Shown here piece after piece: positions 16,716-25,741 of a stretch of DNA of 64,000 bases. The stretch comes from Acerihabitans sp035013185. Its GTDB lineage: Bacteria > Pseudomonadota > Gammaproteobacteria > Enterobacterales > Enterobacteriaceae. The notes under the pieces were generated by a model, which made no database searches, was not told where the DNA came from, and worked only from the letters and a program-made list of their open reading frames with translations. Each line of letters starts with the position of its first letter. Positions within the stretch are counted from its first letter, which is position 1. The DNA lies in assembly GCF_035013185.1 (NCBI RefSeq), contig NZ_JAYGJO010000014.1, forward strand, positions 1 to 64,000, written 5' to 3'. The position numbers and the translations under genes were made by a program.

Positions 16716-18206
16716 ATGAGTTTGAAATTTCCTGAAACGCCGGAGTTCACCGGTCTGTACAAACCGAGCCGTGTCGAGACGCAGATTTTCGATCTGGAGA
16801 TAGAAGGCGACGTCCCACCCCAGATCAAAGGTACCTTCTTTCAGGTCTCGCCGGATTCTTACTATCCGCCGATGCGGGGCAAAGACATTTTCTTTAACGG
16901 TGATGGGCTTGTATCGGCCTTCAAGTTCGAGAACGGCCACGTCAGCCTGCACCGACGTTACGTGCAGACCGACAGGCTAAAGGCACAATGGAAGGAACGA
17001 CGTTCCCTCAACGGCGTCTACCGCAACATCTACACCAACGATCCGCTGGCAGCCGAGAACAACACCACTGCCAATACTACCGTGTTGTTCCATGCTGGCG
17101 TCTTGCTGGCAATGAAGGAGGACGCACTGCCTTACGCGCTCGATCCTAATACATTGGAAACGCTTGGCGTCTGGGACTTCAACGGACAGATCAAATCGGC
17201 CACCTTCACTGCGCATCCCAAGATCGATCCCGACAATGGCGACCTTCTGTGCTTTTCCTATGAAGCCAAGGGCGACGGTACGTCGGACATTGCCTATTTC
17301 GAGATCGACGCCAACGGCAAGCTAAAGAAAGAAATCTGGTTCAAGGGACCCTATGCGGCGATGATTCATGACTTCGCTGTCACCGCCCGTCACGTCGTCT
17401 TCCCACTCATCCCACTGACCGTCGATGTCGACCGGATGAAAGCGGGCGGTCAACACTTCGAATGGCAGCCGGACCTGCCACAACTCTTCGGTGTCCTACC
17501 GCGTGACGGCAGCGGTGAGGATGTTATGTGGTTCCATGGACCGAAGGACGGCTTCCAGGGGCATACCCTCAACGCTTACGAGGAAGACGGTTTGCTGCGG
17601 GTCGATATGCCGGTGACGAGCGGCAACGTTTTTTATTTCTTCCCACAGGCCGACGGCTCTGTTCCCTTGCCAGAGGCCCTGAGTTCGCAGCTCATGCGAT
17701 GGACGTTCAATCTCAACGGCCTGGGAGAATCAGAGGCTGGCAAACAGACTCTCCAGCCACAACCGCTCACTGCGTTCCCTTGTGAGTTCCCCCGCTGTGA
17801 CGAACGCTTCATCGGCAAGTCATACGAGCACGGTTTCGTCCTTGCCTTCGACCCGACCCTGCCCTTCGACGAGACCCTGGGCGAACGGCCATTCCAGTTC
17901 TTTAACCAGCTTGCCCATGTCAACGTAAGGACAGGCGAGACCGAAGCCTGGTATCCCGGGAATGCGCAGTGCTTTCAGGAACCGATTTTCGTTCCCCGCT
18001 CACCAGATGCGCCTGAGGGCGACGGCTATGTGATCGCGTTGCTGAATCATCTCCACGGCAACAATACCGAATTGGTGGTGCTGGACTCGCTGAAGATGGC
18101 TACCGGCCCTGTCGCCCGTATCAAAGTTCCGTTCCGTCTACGCATGTCGCTGCATGGCAACTGGACCCCGGCAGAGGTGTTGGAGGGTACCCAATCTGGC
18201 CGGTGA
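16716..18206 (+). CDS. Carotenoid-cleavage-type dioxygenase (lignostilbene/isoeugenol oxygenase-like)
   Basis: A 496-residue non-haem iron oxygenase with a seven-bladed propeller fold. Four iron-binding histidines are visible: H167 (TAHPKID), H218 (MIHDF), H283 (QGHTLNAYE) and H480 (LHGNWTP). Y102 and K134 lie where bacterial stilbene-cleaving enzymes hold the substrate 4-hydroxyl. This argues for a 4-hydroxy-stilbene or a 4-hydroxyphenylpropene such as isoeugenol rather than a carotenoid. Cleavage would release a hydroxybenzaldehyde for the preceding dehydrogenase. AGGAGCAAGGATC precedes the ATG. It is the last gene of a GC-rich block, whose codon usage differs from the downstream efflux genes. 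Confidence 0.88.
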   Translation: MSLKFPETPEFTGLYKPSRVETQIFDLEIEGDVPPQIKGTFFQVSPDSYYPPMRGKDIFFNGDGLVSAFKFENGHVSLHRRYVQTDRLKAQWKERRSLNGVYRNIYTNDPLAAENNTTANTTVLFHAGVLLAMKEDALPYALDPNTLETLGVWDFNGQIKSATFTAHPKIDPDNGDLLCFSYEAKGDGTSDIAYFEIDANGKLKKEIWFKGPYAAMIHDFAVTARHVVFPLIPLTVDVDRMKAGGQHFEWQPDLPQLFGVLPRDGSGEDVMWFHGPKDGFQGHTLNAYEEDGLLRVDMPVTSGNVFYFFPQADGSVPLPEALSSQLMRWTFNLNGLGESEAGKQTLQPQPLTAFPCEFPRCDERFIGKSYEHGFVLAFDPTLPFDETLGERPFQFFNQLAHVNVRTGETEAWYPGNAQCFQEPIFVPRSPDAPEGDGYVIALLNHLHGNNTELVVLDSLKMATGPVARIKVPFRLRMSLHGNWTPAEVLEGTQSGR

Positions 18207-18262
18207 TTTGGACATTAGACTCCGTCAGAAAATGAAAAAACGAACAGCCCAACACAAACAAA

Positions 18263-18326
18263 GCCAAACTCCCCGTACAAAGAATACGAACGGCGCCGCA
18301 GGCGCCGTTCGTGGAGTTTATTTGGC
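18263..18326. terminator. Large imperfect palindrome between convergent operons
   Basis: ACGAACGGCGCC-GCA-GGCGCCGTTCGT (18286-18312) is a perfect 12-bp stem. It lies within outer arms AAACTCC (18266-18272)/GGAGTTT (18313-18319) and GCCAAA (18263-18268)/TTTGGC (18321-18326). It lies between the converging oxygenase and NodT genes and would work for both directions. There is no long T-run, so it may instead mark the end of the acquired block. Confidence 0.6.
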
Positions 18327-18433
18327 GGGCCAAATGCCTGCGGGGCTTGCTTGCCACCCACGCAGACACCTTGTCGCTGACTTAAATGTCATCCTCAAAA
18401 AAAGCCGCGACGAGAGCACATGAAATCCTCGCT

Positions 18434-19852
18434 TTATTGTTTCCAGCCCCCACCCAGTGCTTTATACAGCGTAATTTGTTGATTCAACAAACCAAGATGG
18501 GTAGTAATCTCCGATTGTTGTGCGGAATAGAGCTCTCGTTGCGCCACTAACACATTTAAAAAATTATCGACGCCTGCATGAAAACGCAGGGTGGAAAGGT
18601 CGTAATTACGTTGATTAGCCGCCGTGTCTAACTGACGAGCGCTAAGTTCATCTTTGTACGTTGCCTGCCCCGCCAGCGAATCCGCAACATCCTTGAAGGC
18701 CTGCTCAATAGCCTGCTCGTAATTTGCCACTTCGATTCGTTTTGATAGCTTGGCAATATCCAAATTGGCGCTGTTCACGCCACCATCAAAGATCGGTATA
18801 CTCACCGAAGGGACAAAGGACCAGTTGGCGGTCCCGGCGCTGAAGAGATGATCAAGGCTACTGCTTGCCGATCCCCCCGAGGTCGTCAGGCTGATACTGG
18901 GGAAGAAAGCGGCACGAGCCGCGCCTATATTGGCATTGGCCGCTTTCAGTGTATGTTCGGCCGCAATAATATCCGGGCGACGCGCCAATAGATCTGAAGG
19001 CAAACCCACCGGCGTTGCCGGAAAATGCCAGTTATTATCCAATTTGGCATTTTGCATAACGGATGTGGGTAATGCCGCGCCCACCAGTAGCGTCAACGCA
19101 TCCAGATCCTGTTTCACCTGGCGAGTATATTTCGCCACATCCGCTTGGGCCGCCCGTACCGTGGTTTCCGCCTGGGCTAAATCCTGCGATGTACTGACGC
19201 CATAGTCATAGCTGCGCTTAGTCAGATCGTAAGAGCCCTGCTGACTTTGCATCGTTTGTTCAGCCAGTTTTAGCAAATCATTGTCGGAACACAGCGTCAG
19301 ATAGCCCGTGGCCACGTCTGAAATCAGGCTGATCTGGGTCGCCTGCTGCGTGGCGGCGCTCGACAGATAACTTTCCAACCCCTCATCTTTCAGGCTACGC
19401 AACTTGCCGAAAAAATCCAACTCCCACGACGTTACGCCCAACCCGCCCTCATATTGATGATACGTTGCCGGACCGGTGCTTTGGGTGCTGTATAACCCTC
19501 CCGGCAAGTGTGCCGAAGTCTGACTCGCAGTGGCATCAATGGTGGGGAGCAAGGCAGCCCGGTCGATCCGGTATTGGGCTCGGGCCTTTTCGACATTCAG
19601 CACTGCGACCTTGAGGTCGCGATTGTTGGTTAACGCCAGGATAATCAACTGGCGCATCTCAGGATCGGTGAAAAACTGTTGCCATCCCGTATCCACCACA
19701 TTCGGCATTGACTGCGGCCCTTTAGTCGATTGTTCCCAATGATTAACCACCGGCAACGCAGGTCGATGATAGTCCGGTTGTAAGGTACATCCTGTCAGTA
19801 ACGCTGAAACAACCACAGCACTCACTGATAAAGACCTGACAGGATTACTCAT
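18434..19852 (-). CDS. RND efflux outer-membrane lipoprotein (NodT/OprM family)
   Basis: A 472-residue outer-membrane channel. The N-terminus MSNPVRSLSVSAVVVSALLTGC ends in a lipobox cysteine. The mature start LQPDYHRPALPVV and the repeats GWQQFFTDPEMRQLIILALTNNRDLKVAVLNVEKARAQYRI and SISLTTSGG are standard for TolC-like NodT proteins. I take the start at 19852 because a lipoprotein signal begins there; it overlaps the RND pump stop by 8 bp. It forms the exit duct of the tripartite pump encoded by the two upstream genes. Confidence 0.93.
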   Translation of the reverse strand: MSNPVRSLSVSAVVVSALLTGCTLQPDYHRPALPVVNHWEQSTKGPQSMPNVVDTGWQQFFTDPEMRQLIILALTNNRDLKVAVLNVEKARAQYRIDRAALLPTIDATASQTSAHLPGGLYSTQSTGPATYHQYEGGLGVTSWELDFFGKLRSLKDEGLESYLSSAATQQATQISLISDVATGYLTLCSDNDLLKLAEQTMQSQQGSYDLTKRSYDYGVSTSQDLAQAETTVRAAQADVAKYTRQVKQDLDALTLLVGAALPTSVMQNAKLDNNWHFPATPVGLPSDLLARRPDIIAAEHTLKAANANIGAARAAFFPSISLTTSGGSASSSLDHLFSAGTANWSFVPSVSIPIFDGGVNSANLDIAKLSKRIEVANYEQAIEQAFKDVADSLAGQATYKDELSARQLDTAANQRNYDLSTLRFHAGVDNFLNVLVAQRELYSAQQSEITTHLGLLNQQITLYKALGGGWKQ

Positions 19853-22800
19853 CGGCGGACACCTCATTTTGACGACTAGTGGATAACGTTTTGCGACCTG
19901 TAAATAGACGCACCACAACAACATAAAACATCGGTACAAAAAATATGGCCAGGAAAGTGGCGGTGATCATGCCGCCAATAACCGCAGTCCCAATCGAATG
20001 CTGGCTACCCGCGCCCGCACCATGTGAGAGGGTCAGCGGCAGCACGCCCAGAATAAACGCCATTGACGTCATGATGATCGGGCGAACCCGAAGTTTAGCC
20101 GCGGCTATTGCGGCTTCGACAATATCTTTGCCCTCCTTTTCATGCAGATCTTTGGCAAACTCAACGATCAGAATGGCATTTTTTGCCGCCAGCCCCACGG
20201 TGGTCAGCAACCCAACCTGGAAGAACACGTCATTTTCCAATCCCCGTAATAACACCGCACCAATGGTCCCCAGTACGCCTAACGGGACCACCAGTAATAC
20301 CGAGATGGGAATAGACCAGCTTTCATACAGCGCAGCAAGACAAAGAAACACAATGATGACCGAGATACCGTACAGTGCTGGTGCTTGGGAACCTGAGAGC
20401 TGTTCTTCATAAGACAAACCATGCCATTTCACTTCAAATCCCGGCGGTAATTTGGCAGCGATTTCCATTACCGCCTTGGTTGCGTCCCCTGAGCTATAAC
20501 CCGGCGATGGCGAACCCATGATCTCAACGGAAGAGACCCCATTAAATCGTTCCATACGGGGTGAGCCATAGACCCATTTTCCGCTGCCGAACGCAGAGAA
20601 CGGGACCATCTGATTACTGCTATTACGGAAATACCATTGTTTCATATCTTCTGGCGTAACCCGCGAAGACGCACGGCCTTGGATATAGACTTTTTTGACA
20701 CGCCCCTGATACAAAAATTGATTGATATAACTCGAGCCCCAGGCCGCAGAAAGCGTATCGTTAATATCCTCAAGACTTAATCCCAGCGCCCGCGCCCGTT
20801 CATCGTCAATAATAAGTTGATACTCGGGTTCATCTTCCATGCCATTGGGACGCACGGCAGTAAGACGGGTATCTTGTGAGGCCAGTTGTAAAAATTGATT
20901 ACGAGCCGCCATTAACGCCTCGTGCCCCTGTCCATTAATATCCTGCAAAAAGAAGTCAAAGCCGGTAGCATTACCTAACTCCATCACCGATGGCGGCACC
21001 AGGGCATATATTTTAGCGCTCTTAACATTGGCAAAATATTGCATAGCCCGCCCAGCAAGGGCTTGCACCGTATCTTCGCGACGGCGTTCACTCCAGTCCT
21101 TTAATCGCACGAAGGCCATACCTACATTTTGTCCCCGCCCGGCAAAACTAAACCCATTGGCGGTAAAAACCGACTGAACCGTCGCGCTTTCCTTGTTAAT
21201 CAAATAATCCTTCACCTGCATCAACACTTCTTGGGTTCGTTCGGATGATGCATTGGCCGGCAGGGTAACCTGTACCATCATCGTGCCCTGGTCTTCATCA
21301 GGGAGGAAAGAACCGGGAACTTTGGTAAACAAAAAGCCGGTAACAACCACAATCCCCAGATAGATCAACAGGAACAGACCACGTCGAGAAATAACCCCGG
21401 CCACGCTTTTACTGTATATCACCGTCCCTGCATCGAATTTACGATTAAACCAGCCGGAAAATCCGCGTTTGGCTTTTTCCTCGTCGGTGGGTTTTAGCAA
21501 GGTGGCGCAAAGCGCCGGGGTGAAAATCAGTGCCAGCAGCACTGACAGAGCCATGGCCGAAACAATGGTGATAGAGAACTGGCGATAAATAATCCCGGTC
21601 GAACCACCAAAAAAGGCCATCGGCACCAGTACGGCGGAAAGAACTAACGCAATGCCGAACAGCGCGCCCTGTATTTGGCCCATGGATTTTTTGGTGGCCT
21701 CCTTGGGACTTAATTTTTCACTACTCATTACGCGTTCGACATTTTCCACTACCACTATTGCATCATCCACCAACAGTCCAATAGCCAAAACCATGGCAAA
21801 CATCGTCAGTGTATTAATGGAATAACCGAAGGCCGCGAGGATACCGAAGGTGCCCAACAGTACCACCGGCACCACCAGGGTAGTGATAATAGTCGCACGT
21901 AAATTCTGCAAAAACAGGAGCATTACGCAAAACACCAGCACGATAGCTTCAAGCAGCGTTTTCACCACTTCGTGTATTGAAGCGCTAACCACCGGCGAAG
22001 TGTCATAAGGAAATTCAACTTTTACCCCCGCAGGCAGCGAAGAGTGCAGACTATCTATAGTTTGTCTGACCGCTTTGACGGTATCGAGAATATTGGCGCC
22101 ACTGGCAAGACGCAGCGCGATACCGGCTGACGGTTTCCCATTGAAGGTGGAGGAAATACTGTAGTTTTCCGGTCCCAAATCGGTGGTGGCTACGTCCTTA
22201 ATCCGCACCTGAGAGCCATCGGCATTGACTTTCAATAAGATATTTTCAAATTGTTTAACGCTGGATAACCGTGTTTTCCCGATGATGGTCGCACTGGTTT
22301 TTGTTCCAGGCAACGTCGGTGTGCCGCCGATTTTACCTGAGGAAATCTGTACGTTTTGTTGAGCGATCGCCGTGGAAACATCACTGGGAACAAGCTGGTA
22401 TTGGTCGAGTTTGGCAGGGTCAAGCCAAATCCTCATACCATATTCAGCACCCATTAACGTATAGTCGCCCACCCCCTTGCTACGCAAGATCGGGTCCTGC
22501 AGTTTGGAAACCAGCAGGTTCCCCAAATCGGCATCGCTGAGCTTACCATCTTCAGATATTAGGCTGATAACCATCATAAAGTTGGCTTGATATTTGGCTA
22601 CGCGCAATCCCTGTGACGTGGCTTCAGAAGGCAATTGGGCTTCTGCCAGCGAGACCTTGTTTTGCACCTGTACCTGGGCGATATCGGGATCGGTGCCCTG
22701 ATCAAAAGTGGCAATAATCGTGGCACTGCCATCACTGCTGCTCTGGGATTCAATATAACGTAAATTGTCCAACCCATTGAGTTGCTGCTCAATAACCTGC

Positions 22801-22985
22801 ACTACGGTGCTTTGTACCGTTTGCGCGGAGGCGCCGGGATAGGTTACGTTGACGGAGATTGCCGGCGGGGCAATGTTCGGATATTGGTTGATAGGCAATG
22901 TCAGGATCGACAATCCACCTGCCAACATGATGATAATAGCGACGACCCAGGCGAAGATCGGACGCTCGATAAAAAACTTCGACAT
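19845..22985 (-). CDS. RND (HAE1) multidrug/aromatic efflux permease
   Basis: A 1046-residue inner-membrane pump, the normal HAE1 length (AcrB is 1049). The N-terminus MSKFFIERPIFAWVVAIIIMLAGG is characteristic. The proton-relay aspartate pair is in LLVDDAIVVVENVERVMSSE (TM4). The C-terminal half has the symmetric VGLAAKNAILIVEFAKDLHEKEG segment. It is the middle gene of a leftward operon with the periplasmic adaptor 10 bases upstream. Substrates are likely hydrophobic organics; the neighbouring aromatic operon makes phenolics plausible. Confidence 0.95.
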   Translation of the reverse strand: MSKFFIERPIFAWVVAIIIMLAGGLSILTLPINQYPNIAPPAISVNVTYPGASAQTVQSTVVQVIEQQLNGLDNLRYIESQSSSDGSATIIATFDQGTDPDIAQVQVQNKVSLAEAQLPSEATSQGLRVAKYQANFMMVISLISEDGKLSDADLGNLLVSKLQDPILRSKGVGDYTLMGAEYGMRIWLDPAKLDQYQLVPSDVSTAIAQQNVQISSGKIGGTPTLPGTKTSATIIGKTRLSSVKQFENILLKVNADGSQVRIKDVATTDLGPENYSISSTFNGKPSAGIALRLASGANILDTVKAVRQTIDSLHSSLPAGVKVEFPYDTSPVVSASIHEVVKTLLEAIVLVFCVMLLFLQNLRATIITTLVVPVVLLGTFGILAAFGYSINTLTMFAMVLAIGLLVDDAIVVVENVERVMSSEKLSPKEATKKSMGQIQGALFGIALVLSAVLVPMAFFGGSTGIIYRQFSITIVSAMALSVLLALIFTPALCATLLKPTDEEKAKRGFSGWFNRKFDAGTVIYSKSVAGVISRRGLFLLIYLGIVVVTGFLFTKVPGSFLPDEDQGTMMVQVTLPANASSERTQEVLMQVKDYLINKESATVQSVFTANGFSFAGRGQNVGMAFVRLKDWSERRREDTVQALAGRAMQYFANVKSAKIYALVPPSVMELGNATGFDFFLQDINGQGHEALMAARNQFLQLASQDTRLTAVRPNGMEDEPEYQLIIDDERARALGLSLEDINDTLSAAWGSSYINQFLYQGRVKKVYIQGRASSRVTPEDMKQWYFRNSSNQMVPFSAFGSGKWVYGSPRMERFNGVSSVEIMGSPSPGYSSGDATKAVMEIAAKLPPGFEVKWHGLSYEEQLSGSQAPALYGISVIIVFLCLAALYESWSIPISVLLVVPLGVLGTIGAVLLRGLENDVFFQVGLLTTVGLAAKNAILIVEFAKDLHEKEGKDIVEAAIAAAKLRVRPIIMTSMAFILGVLPLTLSHGAGAGSQHSIGTAVIGGMITATFLAIFFVPMFYVVVVRLFTGRKTLSTSRQNEVSADE

Positions 22986-22995
22986 TGGTTAACCC

Positions 22996-24132
22996 TTATC
23001 GTGCACTTGGATCGGTCATAGATAAATTATTGGTCACCGAGGGTGCGGTCTTATCTTCAATTTGTTCAGTGGCCTTAACGTTGCCGCCCACCCTCACGTT
23101 TTGTAATCCTTGTGTAATAACCCGCTCCCCGGCCCTCAGCCCTTGCGTGACCAACCACGAATCGCCGTACATCCGATCCGTTGTGATAGTGCGTTGCTCG
23201 ACGGTATTATCATGGGTGACCACATACACATAAGGTCTGCCCTTCACATCCCGTCCTACCGCTTCTTGCGCTACCAAAATCCCTTGTTCCTGTACTCCTT
23301 GCGATAGCATGGCATGCACAAACATGCCCGGTAGCAGCTCACCACCGGCGTTGGGAAATGACGCTCGCATCGTGACCGAGCCGGTACCTTCATCCACCGT
23401 CACTTCAGAAAATTCGAGCTTACCCTCATGGGAATAGTGACTGCCATCCGCCAAGATCAAACCCACCGCGGCGGCATTATCACCTGCGGACTTCAGTTTT
23501 CCGGATGCCAGCGCGTGCCGTAGCCGCAACAGATCCTGCGATGACTCGGTAACATCAACATAGATAGGATTCAGTTGTTGGATTGTGGTCAAATATGAAG
23601 ATTGGCCATTGGTCACCAGGGCACCTTCGGTGAACAATGAACGTCCGATATGCCCTGATATGGGGGCAAGAACTTTGGTATAAGTGAGATTAACCCGTGC
23701 AGTTTCAACATCCGCCGCGGCTTCTTTCTCTGAGGCTACCGCATCATCATATTGCTGCTGGCTAATGGCATGCGCCTGGGATAATGATTTGTAACGCTTA
23801 GCCAAGGCACTGGCATTCGCCAGTGTCGCCGCCGCCTTGTCATAAGCTGCCTGATAAGTCGCGGGATCGATTTGGTAAAGTTGTTGCCCCGCTTTAACAT
23901 CTGAGCCTTCGACAAAATAACGTTTAAGGATAATGCCATTGACCTGGGGTCTAACCTCAGCACTGCGAACGGGTGACGTTCTGCCAGGGAGGCTGGTTGA
24001 CAACGCGACGGGTTGCGTATGCAGCGTCATGACATCAACTTCAGGGATAACCGCCTGGATCCTGGGTGACGCGGCGCGATCACAAGCAGAAAGCAATATA
24101 ACCATAGAGGCTATGTAAATTTTACGATGCAT
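22996..24132 (-). CDS. RND efflux periplasmic adaptor (membrane fusion protein)
   Basis: A 378-residue lipoprotein of the AcrA/MexA type. The signal MHRKIYIASMVILLSAC ends in a lipobox cysteine. The mature part has the lipoyl half-motif VRPQVNGIILKRYFVEGSDVKAGQQLYQIDPATYQAAYDKA, a coiled-coil hairpin (about 97-165), then NLTYTKVLAPISGHIGRS and the beta-barrel region. I place the start at 24132; earlier in-frame codons lie in the leader. It is the first gene of the operon. Confidence 0.93.
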   Translation of the reverse strand: MHRKIYIASMVILLSACDRAASPRIQAVIPEVDVMTLHTQPVALSTSLPGRTSPVRSAEVRPQVNGIILKRYFVEGSDVKAGQQLYQIDPATYQAAYDKAAATLANASALAKRYKSLSQAHAISQQQYDDAVASEKEAAADVETARVNLTYTKVLAPISGHIGRSLFTEGALVTNGQSSYLTTIQQLNPIYVDVTESSQDLLRLRHALASGKLKSAGDNAAAVGLILADGSHYSHEGKLEFSEVTVDEGTGSVTMRASFPNAGGELLPGMFVHAMLSQGVQEQGILVAQEAVGRDVKGRPYVYVVTHDNTVEQRTITTDRMYGDSWLVTQGLRAGERVITQGLQNVRVGGNVKATEQIEDKTAPSVTNNLSMTDPSAR

Positions 24133-24486
24133 AGTTTTACTCTTGCAAAATGATGGGAACAATACCCAGCCCCCTTCCAAGACAACGGGTGCCGAAGGGT
24201 AAACTGATATGTACGTCGTGCTTGGTTTAAGGAGTGCCGTACGAGGAGATAAGATGCCAAACAAGCACCCGACGATCAGGATAGTGAAAAAAGTCTTCAG
24301 AATTCAGTGGGGCGGGTTTTGCCTTCAGAAAGTGGAGCCGGCATAACCCTCTAAAAAAACACAAAAACAAAGACATAAAATCACCCTCATAACTGTACGA
24401 ATACGTTCACATTTAAACATACACTCACTTTCCCATAATGACAATATAAATGTACAATGTTGGACAGTTATAAACAGGAGGACAAC
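24133..24486. promoter_or_regulatory. Intergenic promoter region between RND operon and its tetR
   Basis: This 354-base divergent region must hold both promoters. It contains the operator at 24451-24466, plus TATAAA just before it. The left 150 bases stay open in the adaptor frame but lack a ribosome site, so I treat them as an untranslated leader. Confidence 0.5.
24451..24466. promoter_or_regulatory. TetR operator TGTNCAA-N2-TTGNACA
   Basis: The 16-bp sequence TGTACAATGTTGGACA is an inverted repeat with one mismatched pair (TGT-CAA / TTG-ACA), lying 20 bases before the tetR start at 24487 and just after a TATAAA element. The position fits autorepression. Confidence 0.65.
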
Positions 24487-25110
24487 ATGCGCGTTAAAAC
24501 TGAAACCCGCCGTCAGGCGATTATTGCCGTGGCGGGAGAATTATTCCTGCAACATGGTTATGCAGCGGTTTCAATGGCAGCAATCTCAGCAAAACTGGGT
24601 GGTTCGCGGGTTACGCTGTATAACTATTTCGCTACCAAAGAACAGTTATTTGAAGCTTATGTTATTGAGGCAGGCAGTGAACGTAGCAAGGCAATACTCA
24701 ACTTCCATGATCAGTGCGTTACCGATCTGCGCAGCCGTCTTTTCAACCTAGGAAAAAGCTATTTGGCACTGGTGCTGGATAGCCAAGTATTGGCTATCCA
24801 CCGCATGATCATTGGGGAAGTTGGCCGTTTCCCCGAACTGGCGAGTATATTCTACGAAAGTGGTGTTAAAATCATTTTGCAACAAATCCAGTCGATACTG
24901 GCAGCTGAAATAAAACCGGGTCGTTTAAGAACCTCGTGCCCCAAGACCATGGCTTTGCATTTTAGGGCACTATGTGAAGCAGGAAACGTCGAATGGCGGT
25001 TGTGGGGACTGCGAGAAGAGATAAATGAACAGAGTTCTGATCAGACATTATTTACTGCCATAGATGCCTTTCTAGAAATATATGCTGACAGCCCACGGGA
25101 TGTGGGTTGA
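24487..25110 (+). CDS. TetR/AcrR-family repressor of the RND operon
   Basis: A 207-residue regulator. The helix-turn-helix YAAVSMAAISAKLGGSRVTLYNYFATKEQLFEAYV is canonical. The ligand domain contains LAIHRMIIGEVGRFPELASIFYESG and LHFRALCEAGNVEWRLWGL, closely parallel to the TetR at 12635. The start at 24487 follows ACAGGAGGACAAC, a very strong ribosome site. It is divergent from the MFP-RND-NodT operon and probably represses it in response to the pump's substrate. Base composition is lower in GC than the 12635 relative, so the two are not a recent duplication in this genome. Confidence 0.92.
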   Translation: MRVKTETRRQAIIAVAGELFLQHGYAAVSMAAISAKLGGSRVTLYNYFATKEQLFEAYVIEAGSERSKAILNFHDQCVTDLRSRLFNLGKSYLALVLDSQVLAIHRMIIGEVGRFPELASIFYESGVKIILQQIQSILAAEIKPGRLRTSCPKTMALHFRALCEAGNVEWRLWGLREEINEQSSDQTLFTAIDAFLEIYADSPRDVG

Positions 25111-25253
25111 TAATGAAAATTCCCACCGACTTAATAATATCTGTTAATCCCTTTAATATCTCCGGTGCACGTTTGAATAAGACTGCTAGCGGTGGGCTTT
25201 GGACTGTCAGCGCTGTTGATAGTATAAAACGCAGGCTTTGACATTTCAGTCAC

Positions 25254-25286
25254 AAAAAATTGCCCGCATCGGACAATGGCGGGCAA
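25254..25286 (-). terminator. Rho-independent terminator, leftward
   Basis: TTGCCCGC (25260-25267) pairs with GCGGGCAA (25279-25286). Reading leftward, the stem is followed by TTTTTT, a good intrinsic terminator. The nearest leftward gene ends 456 bases away and has its own terminator, so this one appears orphaned. Confidence 0.75.
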
Positions 25287-25289
25287 TGG

Positions 25290-25700
25290 AATGCAAATCT
25301 TGGATTATAAACTCAACGGCTCTCTGACCGTATATCAATTATAGTGCAACTGGTGGCTGGCGTGTGTTTAGATTATGTTTTGAAAACGTACAGATTTGAA
25401 AGGAAAGATGCATTTCTCAGGATCGAGTAGGCCGCAGGATGACTCCCGTTGTCCTCTCACATACCTTGACCCCCTGTTTGCTAAGCCTTCAATTGATGAC
25501 GACACAGAGGAGGTTAAGATTGCTGCCATACATCCGGACTTTATGTGAGGTTATGCCCCTGTCCCTGATGGAATTGGCTGATCGGGCTCTTATCACCACC
25601 ACGTGCTGGACGCGATGTTGCAGTGACCGTCTGAATCCACATGGCTGGATACTGCATGATATGGTTACGCGGATGCGGTATTTGTACGAGTTAAGGAAAA
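25290..25700. other. Degenerate intergenic segment with a possible broken HTH-like ORF
   Basis: A rightward open frame (from about 25439) contains LLPYIRTLCEVMPLSLMELADRALI and later NPHGWILHD, with the feel of a broken DNA-binding protein. It lacks a good start and runs into the terminator and the 3' end of the opposite-strand dehydrogenase gene. I regard it as decayed or chance sequence. Confidence 0.3.
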
Positions 25701-25703
25701 CAG

Positions 25704-25730
25704 GCCAGCCCCAAGTGAGTCAGGGCTGGC
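25704..25730 (-). terminator. Terminator of the aldehyde dehydrogenase gene at 25742
   Basis: GCCAGCCC-N11-GGGCTGGC is a perfect 8-bp stem 12 bases beyond the gene's stop, followed leftward by CTGTTTTCC. Confidence 0.75.
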
Positions 25731-25741
25731 ACTGGCAGCTA

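Noticed and set aside
18263..18326. Integron attC site
   Set aside because: The outer arms lack the conserved attC core (GTTRRRY with its partner), and no integrase or cassette array is present.
24133..24264. In-frame extension of the adaptor protein
   Set aside because: It would place the lipoprotein signal internally; a leader is more likely.
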